Part shown: positions 33,365-43,116 of the stretch, piece after piece
Layout of the letters: each line of letters opens with the position of its first letter
How positions within the stretch are numbered: the first letter of the stretch is position 1
Assembly: GCF_030035675.1 (NCBI RefSeq)
Contig: NC_084482.1
Span: forward strand, 182,308,373-182,372,372
DNA: 64,000 bases
Origin: Rhineura floridana
Lineage: Eukaryota > Chordata > Lepidosauria > Squamata > Rhineuridae
Direction of reading: 5' to 3'
Notes under the pieces: generated by a model
What the model was told of the DNA's origin: nothing
Database searches by the model: none
Seen by the model: the letters and a program-made list of their open reading frames with translations, nothing else
Made by a program: the position numbers and the translations under genes

Positions 33365-35752
33365 TTATTCACTGAATTTCGGCCTCACACATGTTGCATA
33401 CAATGTTTCTGCATCCATTTCTTGTTCAATGTAACCACCCGGGCCGCTGACTATACCCACTGTGAATCTGTCTGGTGGCCGCCCTATGTTAGCCCTTTCA
33501 GAGCGCCTCAAGGGAACTGGAGCTTTGGCTCCCACAGTACCACCACTTTGTGCGCTTGTACTTGGCATGGCTTGTTCAGGTGATGCCAGATCATCAGCCT
33601 TTCTTTTCTTTGTTTTGCGTTTGCCCCATATTAACTCATTTAGAGCATCTTTCAATGGTATCTGAGTCTCCTCTGTTTTCACCCCTTGTGTTGGTGCATC
33701 GTGTGACCCATTCAGAATAACAGTCTGGTTTTGTTCCCATGGCTTGACTGAGATTTTTATGCTCCTGCTCAGCACAACCTGCTGTGTCTTAGGAACCCAA
33801 ACCCTGTAATAAGCATTTTGAAAACCCAGCACAAACCCTTCCTGTGCTCTGGGAGCCAGTTTCCCCCGTCTTTTTCCCTGTGGAATGTGGACCCAGCATC
33901 TAGCTCCGAACCGCTCAATGTGCTGCACTCTCGGCTTTTTGCCTGTGAGTTTTTCATAGGGTGACATTCCAATGGCACTGTGTAACACCCTGTTGTGAAT
34001 GTATGTCGCATATAAAATGCACTCTCCCCAGAAAGAGCTTGCTAGACTGGAATTCTCCAACATGGCTCTTATCGATTCCTGAAGCGCCCTGTTTTTTCTC
34101 TCCGCTATTCCGTTACTAAACGGAGAAAATGGAGCAGTGAAATTCTGTTCTATTCCCTTACTTTCCAGGAATTCCTGCAATGCTTTGCCTGTGAATTCCC
34201 CCCCCCTGATCCGAGCGAATGCGTTTCACTGTAGTGTTATGCTGTGTTTCAATCCTCTTGATAAACAAACACAGCTTCTGTTCTGCCTCATCTTTCCTCT
34301 TTAGTAAATAAACATGACAGAATCTTGTAAAGTCATCCACCACAACCATAAAGTATTTCGCACCTCCTCGTGAACTCTGTATTGGCCCTGACAGATCAAC
34401 ATGAATTGGCTGGTAGGGAGCGGTTGTAGAGCATTCCGCCTCCTTGTTTATGGGTGCAATTGTAGCCTTCGCTTCACGACAGGCATCACAATCAATCAGT
34501 TGCCCACACTCTGTCAGTTTCATGTTTTCACTATATGTCGGGGTTTTCTTAATGGTCTCATAGTTTGCATGCCCCAGCCTTCTGTGCCAATCATGCACAC
34601 AGCCATTATGTGTCTGTCTCTCAGCACTCAACGCAGCACACCCTGCCTGATTGCTCTGTATGATAAACTGTGACTCTGTTAGACACCCTTGCATGCATTC
34701 CTTACCCCCTCTTTGCACAATACATTTCCCTTTGTCGAAAATTACAGTATAGCCAATACTTACTAACTTCTGTACAGAAAGAATGTTGCTAGCTAAGTCC
34801 GGCACATACAAAACGTCTGTCAGAATCCCCAGCTGATCTATTTTCACAGTACCTCGCGCTAGTACGTCTCTCCGGGATCCATCCGCTAATAAAACAGAGT
34901 CTTTTACTGCTCTTGACGTGTGGAATAAACTACGGTCCTTTACAAGACAATGGGATGCCCCGCTGTCACACACCCAACACGTGCTGCAGGTTCGAGGCTT
35001 TTCTGCACTGACAAAGTTCACACTCGATTGCCTCCAGCCACAGTCTCTGTTTTTCCGCTTGACTGCACAGTTCCTTTGTAGATGCCCACGTGCTCCACAA
35101 AAATAACAGGTTTTATTCACATGCCCCTGTTGCTCCTTGAAGTTAGACAGCTTGCTCTTGACAGCTTCCTTCAGCTCAGCCCTTTTTGACTCCTGTCTCC
35201 TTTGCCATTCTTGGTTCAGTTTTTCCTCAACAAAGTCCAAGTTTAGACCTCCGTCTGGCATGGCTTCCATGGACATCACGAGATTATTCCAGGTTTCATC
35301 AAGTGAAGACAACACTATATACACCTTCTGAAGGTTGCTATGCTCAATCCCTCTGTCCTCCAATTCTGCAAACAAACGTCTGAACTCTGTTAGGTGCTCA
35401 GTCATGGTGCATTCTTCAGTGAGATGCATCTGGTACATCCTCCTCGCCAGGCCAAGTTTGCTCCCCGCTGTTTGTTGCACGTGTACGGCCTGTAACACGT
35501 CCCACATGCGTCTGGCCGAGGGTTTGTCTCTCACGTATAGTAATTGAGAATCAGAGAGTGCCAAAGTAATAAACGCCTGCGCCTTCTCATCCTTGCGCAT
35601 CCAAGCCGCCTGAGGAACCGCCGGTGGGGTGGTTCAATAGCTTCAAACAAGTCTTCTTTAATCAGGAACGCTGTCATCCGTAGCTTCCAGCTGGCATAGT
35701 TAGTCTGTGTGAGTCGCTCCATCGGCATGCCTGCAGACATATTCAAAGCCAT
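33365..35752 (-). pseudogene. Copia gag-protease-integrase region (fossil)
   Basis: Parts in sense order. Gag begins at about 35752 (MSAGMPMERLTQTNYASWKL) and carries the copia gag core. A zinc knuckle (CYFCGARGHLQRNC) lies near 35120-35080, and a protease active-site-like DSGASH near 34960. An integrase zinc-binding region (WHRRLGHANYE, then CDACREAK) lies near 34590-34450. The integrase core (HVDLSGP, FMVVVDDFTRF, SDQGG, then SPFSNGIAERKNR) lies at about 34410-34060. The C-terminal tail (PYEKLTGKKP, RFGARCWVHIP) is typical of copia integrases. Family role: packaging, processing and integration of the element's cDNA. The region is broken and is treated as a fossil. Confidence 0.9.
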
Positions 35753-35847
35753 TTTCGCTCACCTCTGCCAGGCACAATCAAGCTGCCTTCCAGAGCACTG
35801 CCTTGGAACAGACCAGCCTCTTTACTGTGCTGTAACGTGCGCCAGAT

Positions 35848-35862
35848 CTGGGCCCATAACCC
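35848..35862 (-). promoter_or_regulatory. Primer-binding site matching the initiator tRNA-Met anticodon arm
   Basis: CTGGGCCCATAACCC, directly inside the 5' LTR, equals 15 bases of the vertebrate initiator tRNA-Met anticodon stem-loop, so the element's sense strand is complementary to it. Drosophila copia is known to prime from a cleaved half of the same tRNA. The match is seen directly; its use as primer is inferred. Confidence 0.8.
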
Positions 35863-36219
35863 TGTTGGTGTGTGTGGAAATTGCGTGTCCGGTGCGTTAC
35901 AGGTGACAGCAAGATGGTCAAGAAATCCAGGCACAAGAACTAGTTTAAGAGTCCTTTACTATGGACATTAGGAACAGCAAACAAATCACTCACTTCTCTC
36001 CAGCTACAAAACACTCTCCAGCAAGAACTCCTTCCCCCACACTCTGCTGGCAGCACTGTCCAGCCTATATCTCTCCTCGTTGCCTTGGCAGCACCAGGTG
36101 CTGGCCATGAGCCCTGCCAAGGCTCTGCAAGGCTCTGCAAGCAGCTTAACCCCTGCTGTGCTCTTCCTTGCTTCAGTCTTGATGGAAACACAAGAGACAG
36201 TCATGCCTATGGGTCAACA
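35863..36219 (-). repeat. Copia LTR (5' LTR of the minus-strand element)
   Basis: 357 bp, TGTTG/CAACA ends, about 98.6% identical to the copy at 32807-33163, followed by the second CATTG of the target duplication. Confidence 0.92.
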
Positions 36220-36224
36220 CATTG

Positions 36225-36290
36225 AAATCAGTGCATTATGCCAAGTCAGACTATTGGTCCATCTGGCTCATTCCTCTTAAGCAGGGGTAG
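36225..36290 (-). repeat. tRNA-SINE scrap
   Basis: TATTGGTCCATCTGGCTCA resembles, in reverse, the 3' end of the tRNA-SINE family seen at 41185 and 61340. The copia element landed next to or in it. Confidence 0.35.
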
Positions 36291-36499
36291 CTAATATTGG
36301 AAGTAGAAACACAGGGATCATTCAGTTTGTAACCTAAGGGTTAATTCTGTTAGTGTTGAAGTAAACTAGCCAAAAGGAAAGGGAAGGTGTTGTTTAATAA
36401 CCAGGCACGGTGGTGTGAGATGTCCTCTGATTAGCTGTGTCTGAAACCCTGTAAGAAAGACAAACCCCTCTGTTTCTTACTCCTCAAGTTGCACCCTGT

Positions 36500-37330
36500 T
36501 CTTGATCAGTTTTTCCCACTAAAATGTTATCATAAATCAGCGACCTCCAACAGCATCTATCATGAATCACCCTGTTCCGATCTTATAAGTTCAGGCTTAC
36601 TTTATGGAATCAATCCATCTCATTTGGTCTTCCTCTTTTTCTACTCCCTTCTGTTTTTCCCAGCATGGTCTGAATGATCCTGACTTTAGTATTCAGTGAT
36701 ACATCTTTGCATTTGAGGACCTTTTCTAGTTCTCTTATAGCTGCCCTTGCCAGTCCTAGCCTTCTAATTTCTTGACTATTGTCTCCATTTTGGTTAATGC
36801 CTGTACCAAGGTATTGATAATCCTTGACAAGTTCAATGTCCTCATTGTCAGCTTTAAAGTTACATAAATCTTCTGTTGTCATTACTTTAGTCTTCTTGAC
36901 ATTCATCTGTAGTCCTGCTTTTGTGCTTTCCCCTTTACTTTCATCAGCATTTGTTTCAAATCATTACTGGTTTCTGCTAGTAGTATGGTATGATCTGCAT
37001 ATCTTGTTGTTGTTTGTTGTTATGTGCCTTCAAGTCGATCACGACTTATGGCAACCCTATGAATCAGTGACTTCCAAGAGCATCCGTCATGAACCACCCT
37101 GTTCAAATCTTGAAAGTTCAGGTCTGTGGCTTCCTTTATGGAATCAACCCATCTCTTGTTTGGCCTTCCTCTTTTTCTACTCCCTTCTGTTTTTCCCAGC
37201 ATTATTGTCTTTTCTAGTGAATCATGTCTTGTCATGATGTGTCCAAAGTATGATAACCTCAGTTTCATCATCTGCATATCTTAAATTATTGATATTTTCC
37301 CCTCCCGTTTTCACACCGTATACCTTCTGG
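36500..37330 (-). mobile_element. BovB (RTE-clade) LINE, outer copy, internally deleted
   Basis: The minus-strand frame reads GGENINNLRYAD before the nested insertion at 37006-37269. After it comes HTILLAETSNDLKQMLMKVK, the NVKKTKVMTTEDL block and QYLGTGINQNGDNSQEIRRL, which are BovB RT thumb motifs. A jump from KVRIIQTM to LGKTEGSRKRGRPN shows an internal deletion, and the 3' end is missing or decayed near 36520. The catalytic YADD reads as YADH, split by the insertion. Confidence 0.85.
37006..37269 (-). mobile_element. BovB LINE 3' end nested inside another BovB
   Basis: A 264-bp BovB 3' terminus: LRLSYFGHIMTRHDSLEKTI, then KTEGSRKRGRPNKRWVDSIK and the end at ISRDRLEGT. A tail of TTGTTG units follows (AACAACAA on the minus strand). 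The TSD ATCTGCATATCTT is perfect at 36993-37005 and 37270-37282 and lies in the RT catalytic region of the outer BovB. Confidence 0.88.
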
Positions 37331-37493
37331 GTGTTCTGATGAAAATTTAATATAAGCAGGCTTAGATCCAACATTTTATACCAATATTTTAATCAAATCT
37401 GTTTTATTTCATAAGTTATTATAGTTCTCCACTTCTCCTCTGCAGGCCTTCTGTGTCCTGCCCCTCTGTCCTGTCATCTCTTTCTCATTAAAT

Positions 37494-37632
37494 CAGGTGT
37501 GGGGAATCTTTTGCCCTCCAGAAGTTGCTGAACTGCAACTCCCATAATCCCTGACCATTGGCCATGCCTGCTAGGGCTCATGGGAGCTGTAGTTCAGCAA
37601 CATCTGGAAGGCCGAAAAGTTCCTCACTCCTG
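37494..37632. mobile_element. Palindromic hAT-like MITE
   Basis: 139 bp between CAGGTGTGGGGAATC and its inverted counterpart ending CACTCCTG. Flanking 8-mers CATTAAAT / CTTTAAAT agree at 7 of 8. Same family as 5367. Confidence 0.82.
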
Positions 37633-37639
37633 CTTTAAA

Positions 37640-37790
37640 TATTCAATTGTCACCTTCTTGTCTCATTTTAAGGAATTATTCAGAACTCATCTATTCTTAT
37701 CTTGATCCTTTTTAAAAGCATCAGCCACCCTGGGCTCCTTCTAGGAGGAAGGGCGGGATATAAATTTAATAAATAAATAAATAAAATTGT
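37640..37790 (+). mobile_element. L2-type LINE 3' end
   Basis: CACCCTGGGCTCCTTCTAGG, then GAAGGGCGGGATATAAAT and an (AAAT)n tail. The same 3' end appears at 63790-63850. Confidence 0.65.
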
Positions 37791-37799
37791 TCCTACTCC

Positions 37800-38555
37800 T
37801 AGGTTAATTATTATATTTTTTAACTCTTTCTCCCTTCTTTGACTCCCTCTTCCAAGCTGTGCAAAATTTTCCCTCTTTGCAAACTCCTCCCCTGCAAACT
37901 CCCCTCTACTTTTGACTCATGTAATCGTTTGTGGGTGTGAGCTTCTGGGCAGGGACTTCTTTGTTTCTATTTTTGTACAGCATCTAAAGCATGTTGGACA
38001 TGATAATAATAATAAATATATTATTTATTATCATCATCATCACCCACCCTTCAGAAGGTCCCAGGCGGGTCACAACAATATAAAATACAATATTTTAAAA
38101 GTTTAAAACTGATGATGAACTATATCATTCCATTTCCTTTTGAAGAAATTCTATATTCCCTCCGCTAATGCAACATAGTAATTGCTTACAATATCAGCTT
38201 TATTTCTCATATTCAGATATGATTGTTGTGGTGGAAATCAGTATGGGAGGTTTGTATGGTTTAGAATTCTAAGACTACCAAGAAAAATCTCAATCATAAA
38301 AAGCACTCTTTGTCTAAGGAAAAAGTAGCATTCTCATGTTACATGGGTGGAGTGGATATATGCCTCTTAGTCACAGGAGAAGATCAATGGGGAATGTGAA
38401 GGCATTTACATCAGTGGCTGATCAGCTTGTGCTGAACTTCTCAAATGATTTTGGACTTTACAAGAATACCAGCTGAATAAATTGTTCATTGCTTGCTAAG
38501 CAGTCACATTGGAGAGCTGAAACAACAGGGCATAATGGATTTAATGGTTGTCAAG
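37800..38555. other. Mostly unassigned, with an antisense LINE tail
   Basis: Bases 38003-38100 (ATAATAATAATAAATATATT, then AGAAGGTCCCAGGCGGGTCA and ACAATATAAAATACAATA) look like an antisense L2-type 3' end. The rest is unassigned. Confidence 0.45.
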
Positions 38556-38559
38556 GACT

Positions 38560-38960
38560 GAGGTGACTAGTGCTAGGAAATAAAGCCAGATTGCTTTCTG
38601 GGGTAGACTTTTTAAGCCACATTACATCAATCTTATGTCAACTGCACTGGCTTGCAATTTGTTTCTGGGGGCAGTTCAATGTGCTAGTGTTTACCTATAA
38701 AGTCCTAACAAAGCTTAGGGTTAGAATAACACCTTCCCATATAAATCTCCCCATAGAATGAATTACCTTCGTGGGCTCTGTTATGTCACTCAAAGAGTTC
38801 AGTTGGTGCAAACACAAGACAAGGTCTTCTCTGTGGCAGCACCTAGTTTGAAGAACTCTGTCTCCAAAGAAGTAAGAATAGCCCCTTCCCTGGTGGCATT
38901 TACACAGGTCGTGAAAACATTCTTATCTGATGTGGCTTTTGATAGTTTTTAATATGAACA
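38560..38960 (+). mobile_element. L2 LINE, C-terminal coding end
   Basis: LCQLHWLAICF, FNVLVFTYKVLTKLR, then after a frame change VFSVAAPSLKNSVSKEVRI and VKTFLSDVAFDSF. This is the terminal domain pattern also seen at 10168 and 17880. Frame change near 38755 and no 3' UTR tail recognised. Confidence 0.8.
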
Positions 38961-38999
38961 TTTTGCTCATTTAAAGATTATTTAGTTTAGAAATGTCAA

Positions 39000-39420
39000 T
39001 CTCCTTCTGCAGTGACAGAATTCTAACTGTCCGTAACTTGTCTTGCCTTTTTGAAGTAGGAACTAATAAAGGCTTGCTGGCAATTGACACTCATTCGGAC
39101 TCTTCTCAGTGGCTAACCCACTCCGCTTTCATGCTGATTGGCTCGTAGGATGCTGAAGACATAGGGACCCTGCTGGGATCTGGCTCCCAAAAAAGTAAGG
39201 GGATCTAAGACCCCTTGAGATCCTGGACGACTACACCCCTGCCCTGCTGTCACATCCTGAAGCCCGATGGCCTGGATCCTGACAGAAAGTCAGTCTCGGT
39301 AAGATAATCTGGGTAGAACTGAACTCGTCTTTCATCACAGTGGAGAAAAAGCTGGAACAAAACAATCAGGCAAAGCTGTTATCCTGTTGCATGGGAAGAG
39401 TGGGTAGGAAATGTTCTAGA
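39000..39420 (+). other. Possible solo LTR-like sequence (uncertain)
   Basis: GGAACTAATAAAGGCTTGCT near 39058 is a polyadenylation signal followed by a CTCATTCGGACTCTTCTC segment, a layout like the R-U5 part of a retroviral LTR. I could not find clear TG...CA ends, a TSD or a partner LTR. Treated only as a possible fossil. Confidence 0.25.
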
Positions 39421-39591
39421 CAGATAAAGGACATTGATAGTGGGGGATTTTAATTTTCCTTCTAAGACATGCAATCAGTTTTTGAAAAATATATGTATTT
39501 GTATTTTATGTCATGGCATACAAAATAAAGGCAATGACAAACAGGACGAAATAAAAAGAAATAAAATCTATTCCATCAGTGCCCCTATTTA

Positions 39592-39895
39592 CATGTGGCG
39601 CAGAGTGGTAAGCGACAATAACGCAGTCGAAGCTCTGCTCACGGCCGGAGTTCGATTCCAACGGAAGGAGGAAGTCAAATCTCCGGTAAAAGGGGTCGAG
39701 GTCCACTCAGCCTTCCATCCATCCGTGGTCGGTAAAATGAGTACCCGGCATATGCTGGGGGGTAAAGAAAGGCCGGGGAAGGAACTGGCAATCCCACCCC
39801 ATATATACGGTCTGCCTTGTAAACATCGCAAGACGTCACCCTAATAGTCGGAAATGACTCGCACTACAAGTGCGGGGACACCTTTACCTTTTTTA
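39592..39895 (+). mobile_element. tRNA-derived SINE, about 300 bp
   Basis: The head has a tRNA-like A box (GTGGCGCAGAGTGGTAAGCG) and B box (GGAGTTCGATTCC), the internal Pol III promoter of tRNAs. The body contains AGGCCGGGGAAGGAACTGGC and CGCAAGACGTCACCCTAATA. The 3' part AGTCGGAAATGACTCGCACT resembles the BovB LINE 3' end, as in the Sauria SINEs of squamates that are copied by BovB. It ends with a CCTTTACC tail. It is well preserved. The SINE family name is inferred. Confidence 0.8.
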
Positions 39896-39964
39896 TATTA
39901 CATTAATAACATTTATATACCACAATATGCAAAATCCCTACGTGGTTTACATAAAACACAATAA

Positions 39965-40000
39965 TATAAAAATGATAGATATAGATATACATATACATAT
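39965..40000. repeat. AT-rich microsatellite (ATAGAT / ATACAT)
   Basis: Short tandem ATAGAT and ATACAT units at about 39973-40000. Confidence 0.6.
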
Positions 40001-40394
40001 GGCATGTGGAGTCTGGGTGGGTGAGACAGCAGGGAAATGAATGATCTCCCCCCGAAAAAAAAGCAGTTGAATGATCAAGGAAACAAGTGCTGCAATTCTA
40101 TAGACATTAACTAGTATCCTGTAATGGGAATTTCATTAGGAATAGCCTATTTTCTAACCACTGGAGTGGAATCTATGGGGTGTCACTCTGCTGATGGAAG
40201 GCATCCATCAGTGGAATAGAAAGGGAGGCAATTTTCGGTGATCTTCCCATAGTCCAAAAGATTGGGAAACTCTGTCTGGAGCAGTTTTGGGGGGACTCGG
40301 ACTGCAGGAGGGATTAGGAATTACCAAAATGTCCCCTTTTCTCCATTCTGCTGTTGGATGCTTCCATCAGCAGGGCTAAACTCACTGGGTTCCA

Positions 40395-40605
40395 CCCTAT
40401 TTATTTAAACCACATGCATCATACATTTAAAGCACATGACCTCCCCCAAAAGAATCATGGGAACTGTAGTTTGTTAAGGTTGCTGAGAATTTGTAGCTCT
40501 GTGAGGAGGAAACCACAGTTCCCAGGGTACTTTTGGGGAAGTCATGTGGTCTAAATGTGTGTTGGATGTGCTTTAAATGTATGGTGTGGATCTGTAAAAG
40601 GTACA
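40395..40605. mobile_element. Foldback MITE, about 200 bp
   Basis: The left arm has ACATTTAAAGCACATGACCT, CCCCCAAAAG and GGGAACTGTAGTTTG. The right arm has the inverse: AACCACAGTTCCCAGGGTAC, TTTTGGGGAAGTCATGTGG and GTGCTTTAAATGTATGG. The two arms are strongly self-complementary. No TSD could be fixed. Non-coding. Confidence 0.75.
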
Positions 40606-40609
40606 TTGG

Positions 40610-41180
40610 CCAGTGCTGGTTCAAAAGCATTCCATCAACCTAATAGGCTGGTATTGATTCAAATTCATTTTTTGTCCACTAGCCAGTAGCTACTGCTTTT
40701 ACCAATCCATGTTTTCCTCTTGCAGAAACTACTGAAATTAATATAATTGATGTAGCCACAGAAAAATGGCTAAATAAATATCCACTCCACCATGACTGAG
40801 AATGGAAAATTCAGTACCAAATCCAAACTGGGTGGAATTCTAGCACATCCTACCTGTTGCAAACTAATATAGTAAATGATCTGAACTTTATAGTCATTTG
40901 TCAAAAACTTGGTAGGTCTCTGGTTGAATATTTTGTTCAATGATTAAAAGCACCAACAAATATTGTTAGTCTTACTCCCCATCATCCTTAACAATAGGGG
41001 CAAGTTTAACAATCACAACATGGCTACTGTTTGGAAGTTGCTTTTTTAAAACTGGAAATTTCCTCTGCTTGGCAGTAGGCTCCAGCCTGTACAGCAAGCC
41101 GGAACACAAATGGAGGCACTTTAAAAAATGTCCCCTTGCAGTAGCCATATCATGAGAACCTGCCTGGTGCTAAGCCTGCT
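40610..41180. other. Unassigned stretch, no gene seen
   Basis: No recognised repeat or domain-bearing ORF. Confidence 0.4.
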
Positions 41181-41335
41181 TCTCAGGTCCATCTAGCTCA
41201 GTATTGCCTACACTGACTGGAAGGCGGCTCTCCAGGGTTTCAGGCCCTACCTGGAGTTGCTGGGGATTGAACCTGAGACTTTCTGCATGCAAAGCAGATG
41301 ATCTACCACTGAGCTACGGCCCTTTCCCATGTTTC
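41180..41335 (-). mobile_element. tRNA-derived SINE, antisense
   Basis: Read on the minus strand: A box GTAGCTCAGTGGTAGATC, B box GGTTCAATCCCC, then CTGAAACCCTGGAGAGCCGC-like body and the end GACTGAGCTAGATGGACC-like. Other copies are at 56085 (3' part, plus strand) and 61340 (plus strand). Polymerase III transcribed in origin. Confidence 0.78.
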
Positions 41336-41339
41336 TGTT

Positions 41340-42585
41340 TCACAGAAGGACATGACTTGCAAGAATGCTCTTTTACCATTGAACTATAACCTTGAAAGCT
41401 GCCCTCAGTGGGTCTAATTGATGCCCACAGCTCATATCAAAGCTGACATGTCAGGTTCTCTCTTAAAACCCCAACAAGTGTTTCTGTGCATCCATACCAG
41501 CCAGATGTTTATCTGGGGTGAGCAAAGGTTCTCATATTTATTGGGTTTTGTGGGAAAAAGAACCCACACGCATCTTGTAGAATGTGCTTAATGATTATCT
41601 AGCTTGTCATTGATATTGTTTTTAAAAAAATCTGAAAATCTGCTGTCAGTTTGGTGCAGATCTTTTGTAATTGATATTTTGCTAATTAAGAACTGGAATG
41701 TCTTTTTCCTATGATGTGCTGCCTTTGCTTTGGATCAATTTGTCCATTGGTTTTATCTTTAAAGTTAACTTGTCAAACATTTGGGGTAATGAACTCAATG
41801 TCTTGATGGGATATTTGGCAGCCATGAAGATAATATAACTTTATCTGACGTACTGTAGAAAAAACCAGAAGCTTACTGAGAAGTTCATTCTCATAGCTGT
41901 CAATTCACTGCCCACCACAGATATCTCTACTTGCCCTGTGATATAACGATATACGTAAGTGGAGTCCTGGCTACAATCCAACACAGACTAAAGCATGCCT
42001 AAGCTCACTGAAATCCGTTCACTGCACTCTACATTAAATTGTTGTAGCCCTGCTTTTCTGAGTAGATTTCAGGGCTGGCCCAAATTGGTTAGAAGTCCCG
42101 TACTACTGCTTTTCAGTGGTTACATCCTCATCCATGGTGGCCAATGTGGTGCTCATTGGTGTCAGTGTGCCCACTAATACTTCCTATAGTGCTCATGAAA
42201 GGTCTCAGCACGTACCCTCGTAAAAATCCAAAATGCATGAGAAAATGTTTGCTTTTCCTGCCCAGTTCCTGTGCATTGGTGCAGCCTCTCCTACACTGAC
42301 CGCTTCCCCCTGAAACATGCTTACATTTCATTGGATTCCAGGACTGGACATTCACCCTGCCATCTGTTCTGAACAGAGGATAGATGCAAAGAGCTTCTCT
42401 GTGAGTGAGTGTGGTGGTAGCTCGTGTAGGTGCCTTTTTTCCACTGATGGGGCAGCTGGTGTGTTATGCCAATGCCTCCACAGCAGCTATTTTGTGACTG
42501 GGGTTCATGACACTTTTTCAACATTCCAAATGTGCCCACTGGCCCCCCAGAATTTGTTACCCCATAGCAGTGAAAATACTTGCTA
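41340..42585. other. Unassigned 1.2 kb, no gene seen
   Basis: Plus-strand ORF 42317-42844 (175 codons) runs into a MITE at its 3' part and has no domain, so it is probably chance. Confidence 0.4.
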
Positions 42586-42588
42586 TAC

Positions 42589-42683
42589 CAGTGTTCACCA
42601 ACCCTATGCCCTCCAGATGTTTTGTACTACAGCTCCCATCAGCCCCATCCAGCATCTGGAGAGCACCAGGTTGGTGAAGGCTG
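42589..42683. mobile_element. Palindromic hAT-like MITE, shortened
   Basis: CAGTGTTCACCAACCC ... GGTTGGTGAAGGCTG, with CCAGATGTTTTGTACTAC and the ACTCCCATCAGC-like arm. Flanks TGCTATAC / TGCTACAT agree only in part. Confidence 0.7.
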
Positions 42684-42883
42684 TGCTACATAACCATTGC
42701 TGCTCCACTATAAAAGATGATCCATTGTTAATGGACCTCTTGATAAAAGCCCCTGGAAAATTGAGGGTGTTGGCATATTGTTCTGATGCTACTGATGGAC
42801 TAGGGGAAAAGGAGCATCCCACACTGCAGTGTTGTTGTTGTTGATGATGATGATTACAGGTCCCACTTGTGTTTATTCTAGGT

Positions 42884-42953
42884 CAGGGATAGGAATATTG
42901 GCCATGCTGACTGGGGCTGATGGAAGTTGGAGTCCACAGGTTCGCCATCCCTG
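42884..42953. mobile_element. Short hAT-like MITE, perfect 8-bp TSD
   Basis: 70 bp with ends CAGGGATAGG / CCATCCCTG and a perfect TSD TTCTAGGT (42876-42883 and 42954-42961). An internally deleted member of the family at 5367. Confidence 0.85.
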
Positions 42954-43116
42954 TTCTAGGTGCTCAAGAGAAGGAACCCAGGAATTGGCTGTTGCAGATC
43001 TGTTAATACTACATATGGAAAGCTACTTGGCAGCTGAGACAGCTGCAGGTGCAGAGGAATGTGGGATATGAGGAGAAAAACTGCAGCATTGTGTAGGCCA
43101 CTAGGAGAGTCTTAGC

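Larger units (their letters stand above)
32807..36219 (-). mobile_element. Ty1/copia LTR retrotransposon fossil, broken
   Basis: A minus-strand element with two 357-bp LTRs (32807-33163 and 35863-36219). Both run from TGTTG to CAACA, and a perfect 5-bp TSD (CATTG at 32802-32806 and 36220-36224) fits copia integrases. Visible parts in sense order are gag, a CCHC zinc knuckle, an aspartic protease and an integrase. The gag-protease-integrase order fits Ty1/copia rather than Ty3/gypsy. No reverse-transcriptase or RNase H part is recognised. It is broken, with a few breaks in what remains. The LTRs differ at about five positions (about 1.4%), so the insertion is geologically recent, of the order of several million years if reptile-like neutral rates apply. 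Confidence 0.93.

Noticed and set aside
39592-39670. Possible functional tRNA gene
   Set aside because: A and B boxes are present, but no cloverleaf acceptor stem closes and the tRNA-like head continues into a SINE body.
39434-39844. 136-codon ORF with a DFNFP-like start
   Set aside because: The start resembles a LINE endonuclease motif (VGDFNFP), but most of the ORF is the tRNA-SINE at 39592; too little remains to call a LINE.
42317-42844. 175-codon plus-strand ORF
   Set aside because: Overlaps the MITE at 42589-42683 and has no domain; the length is explained by chance plus MITE sequence.
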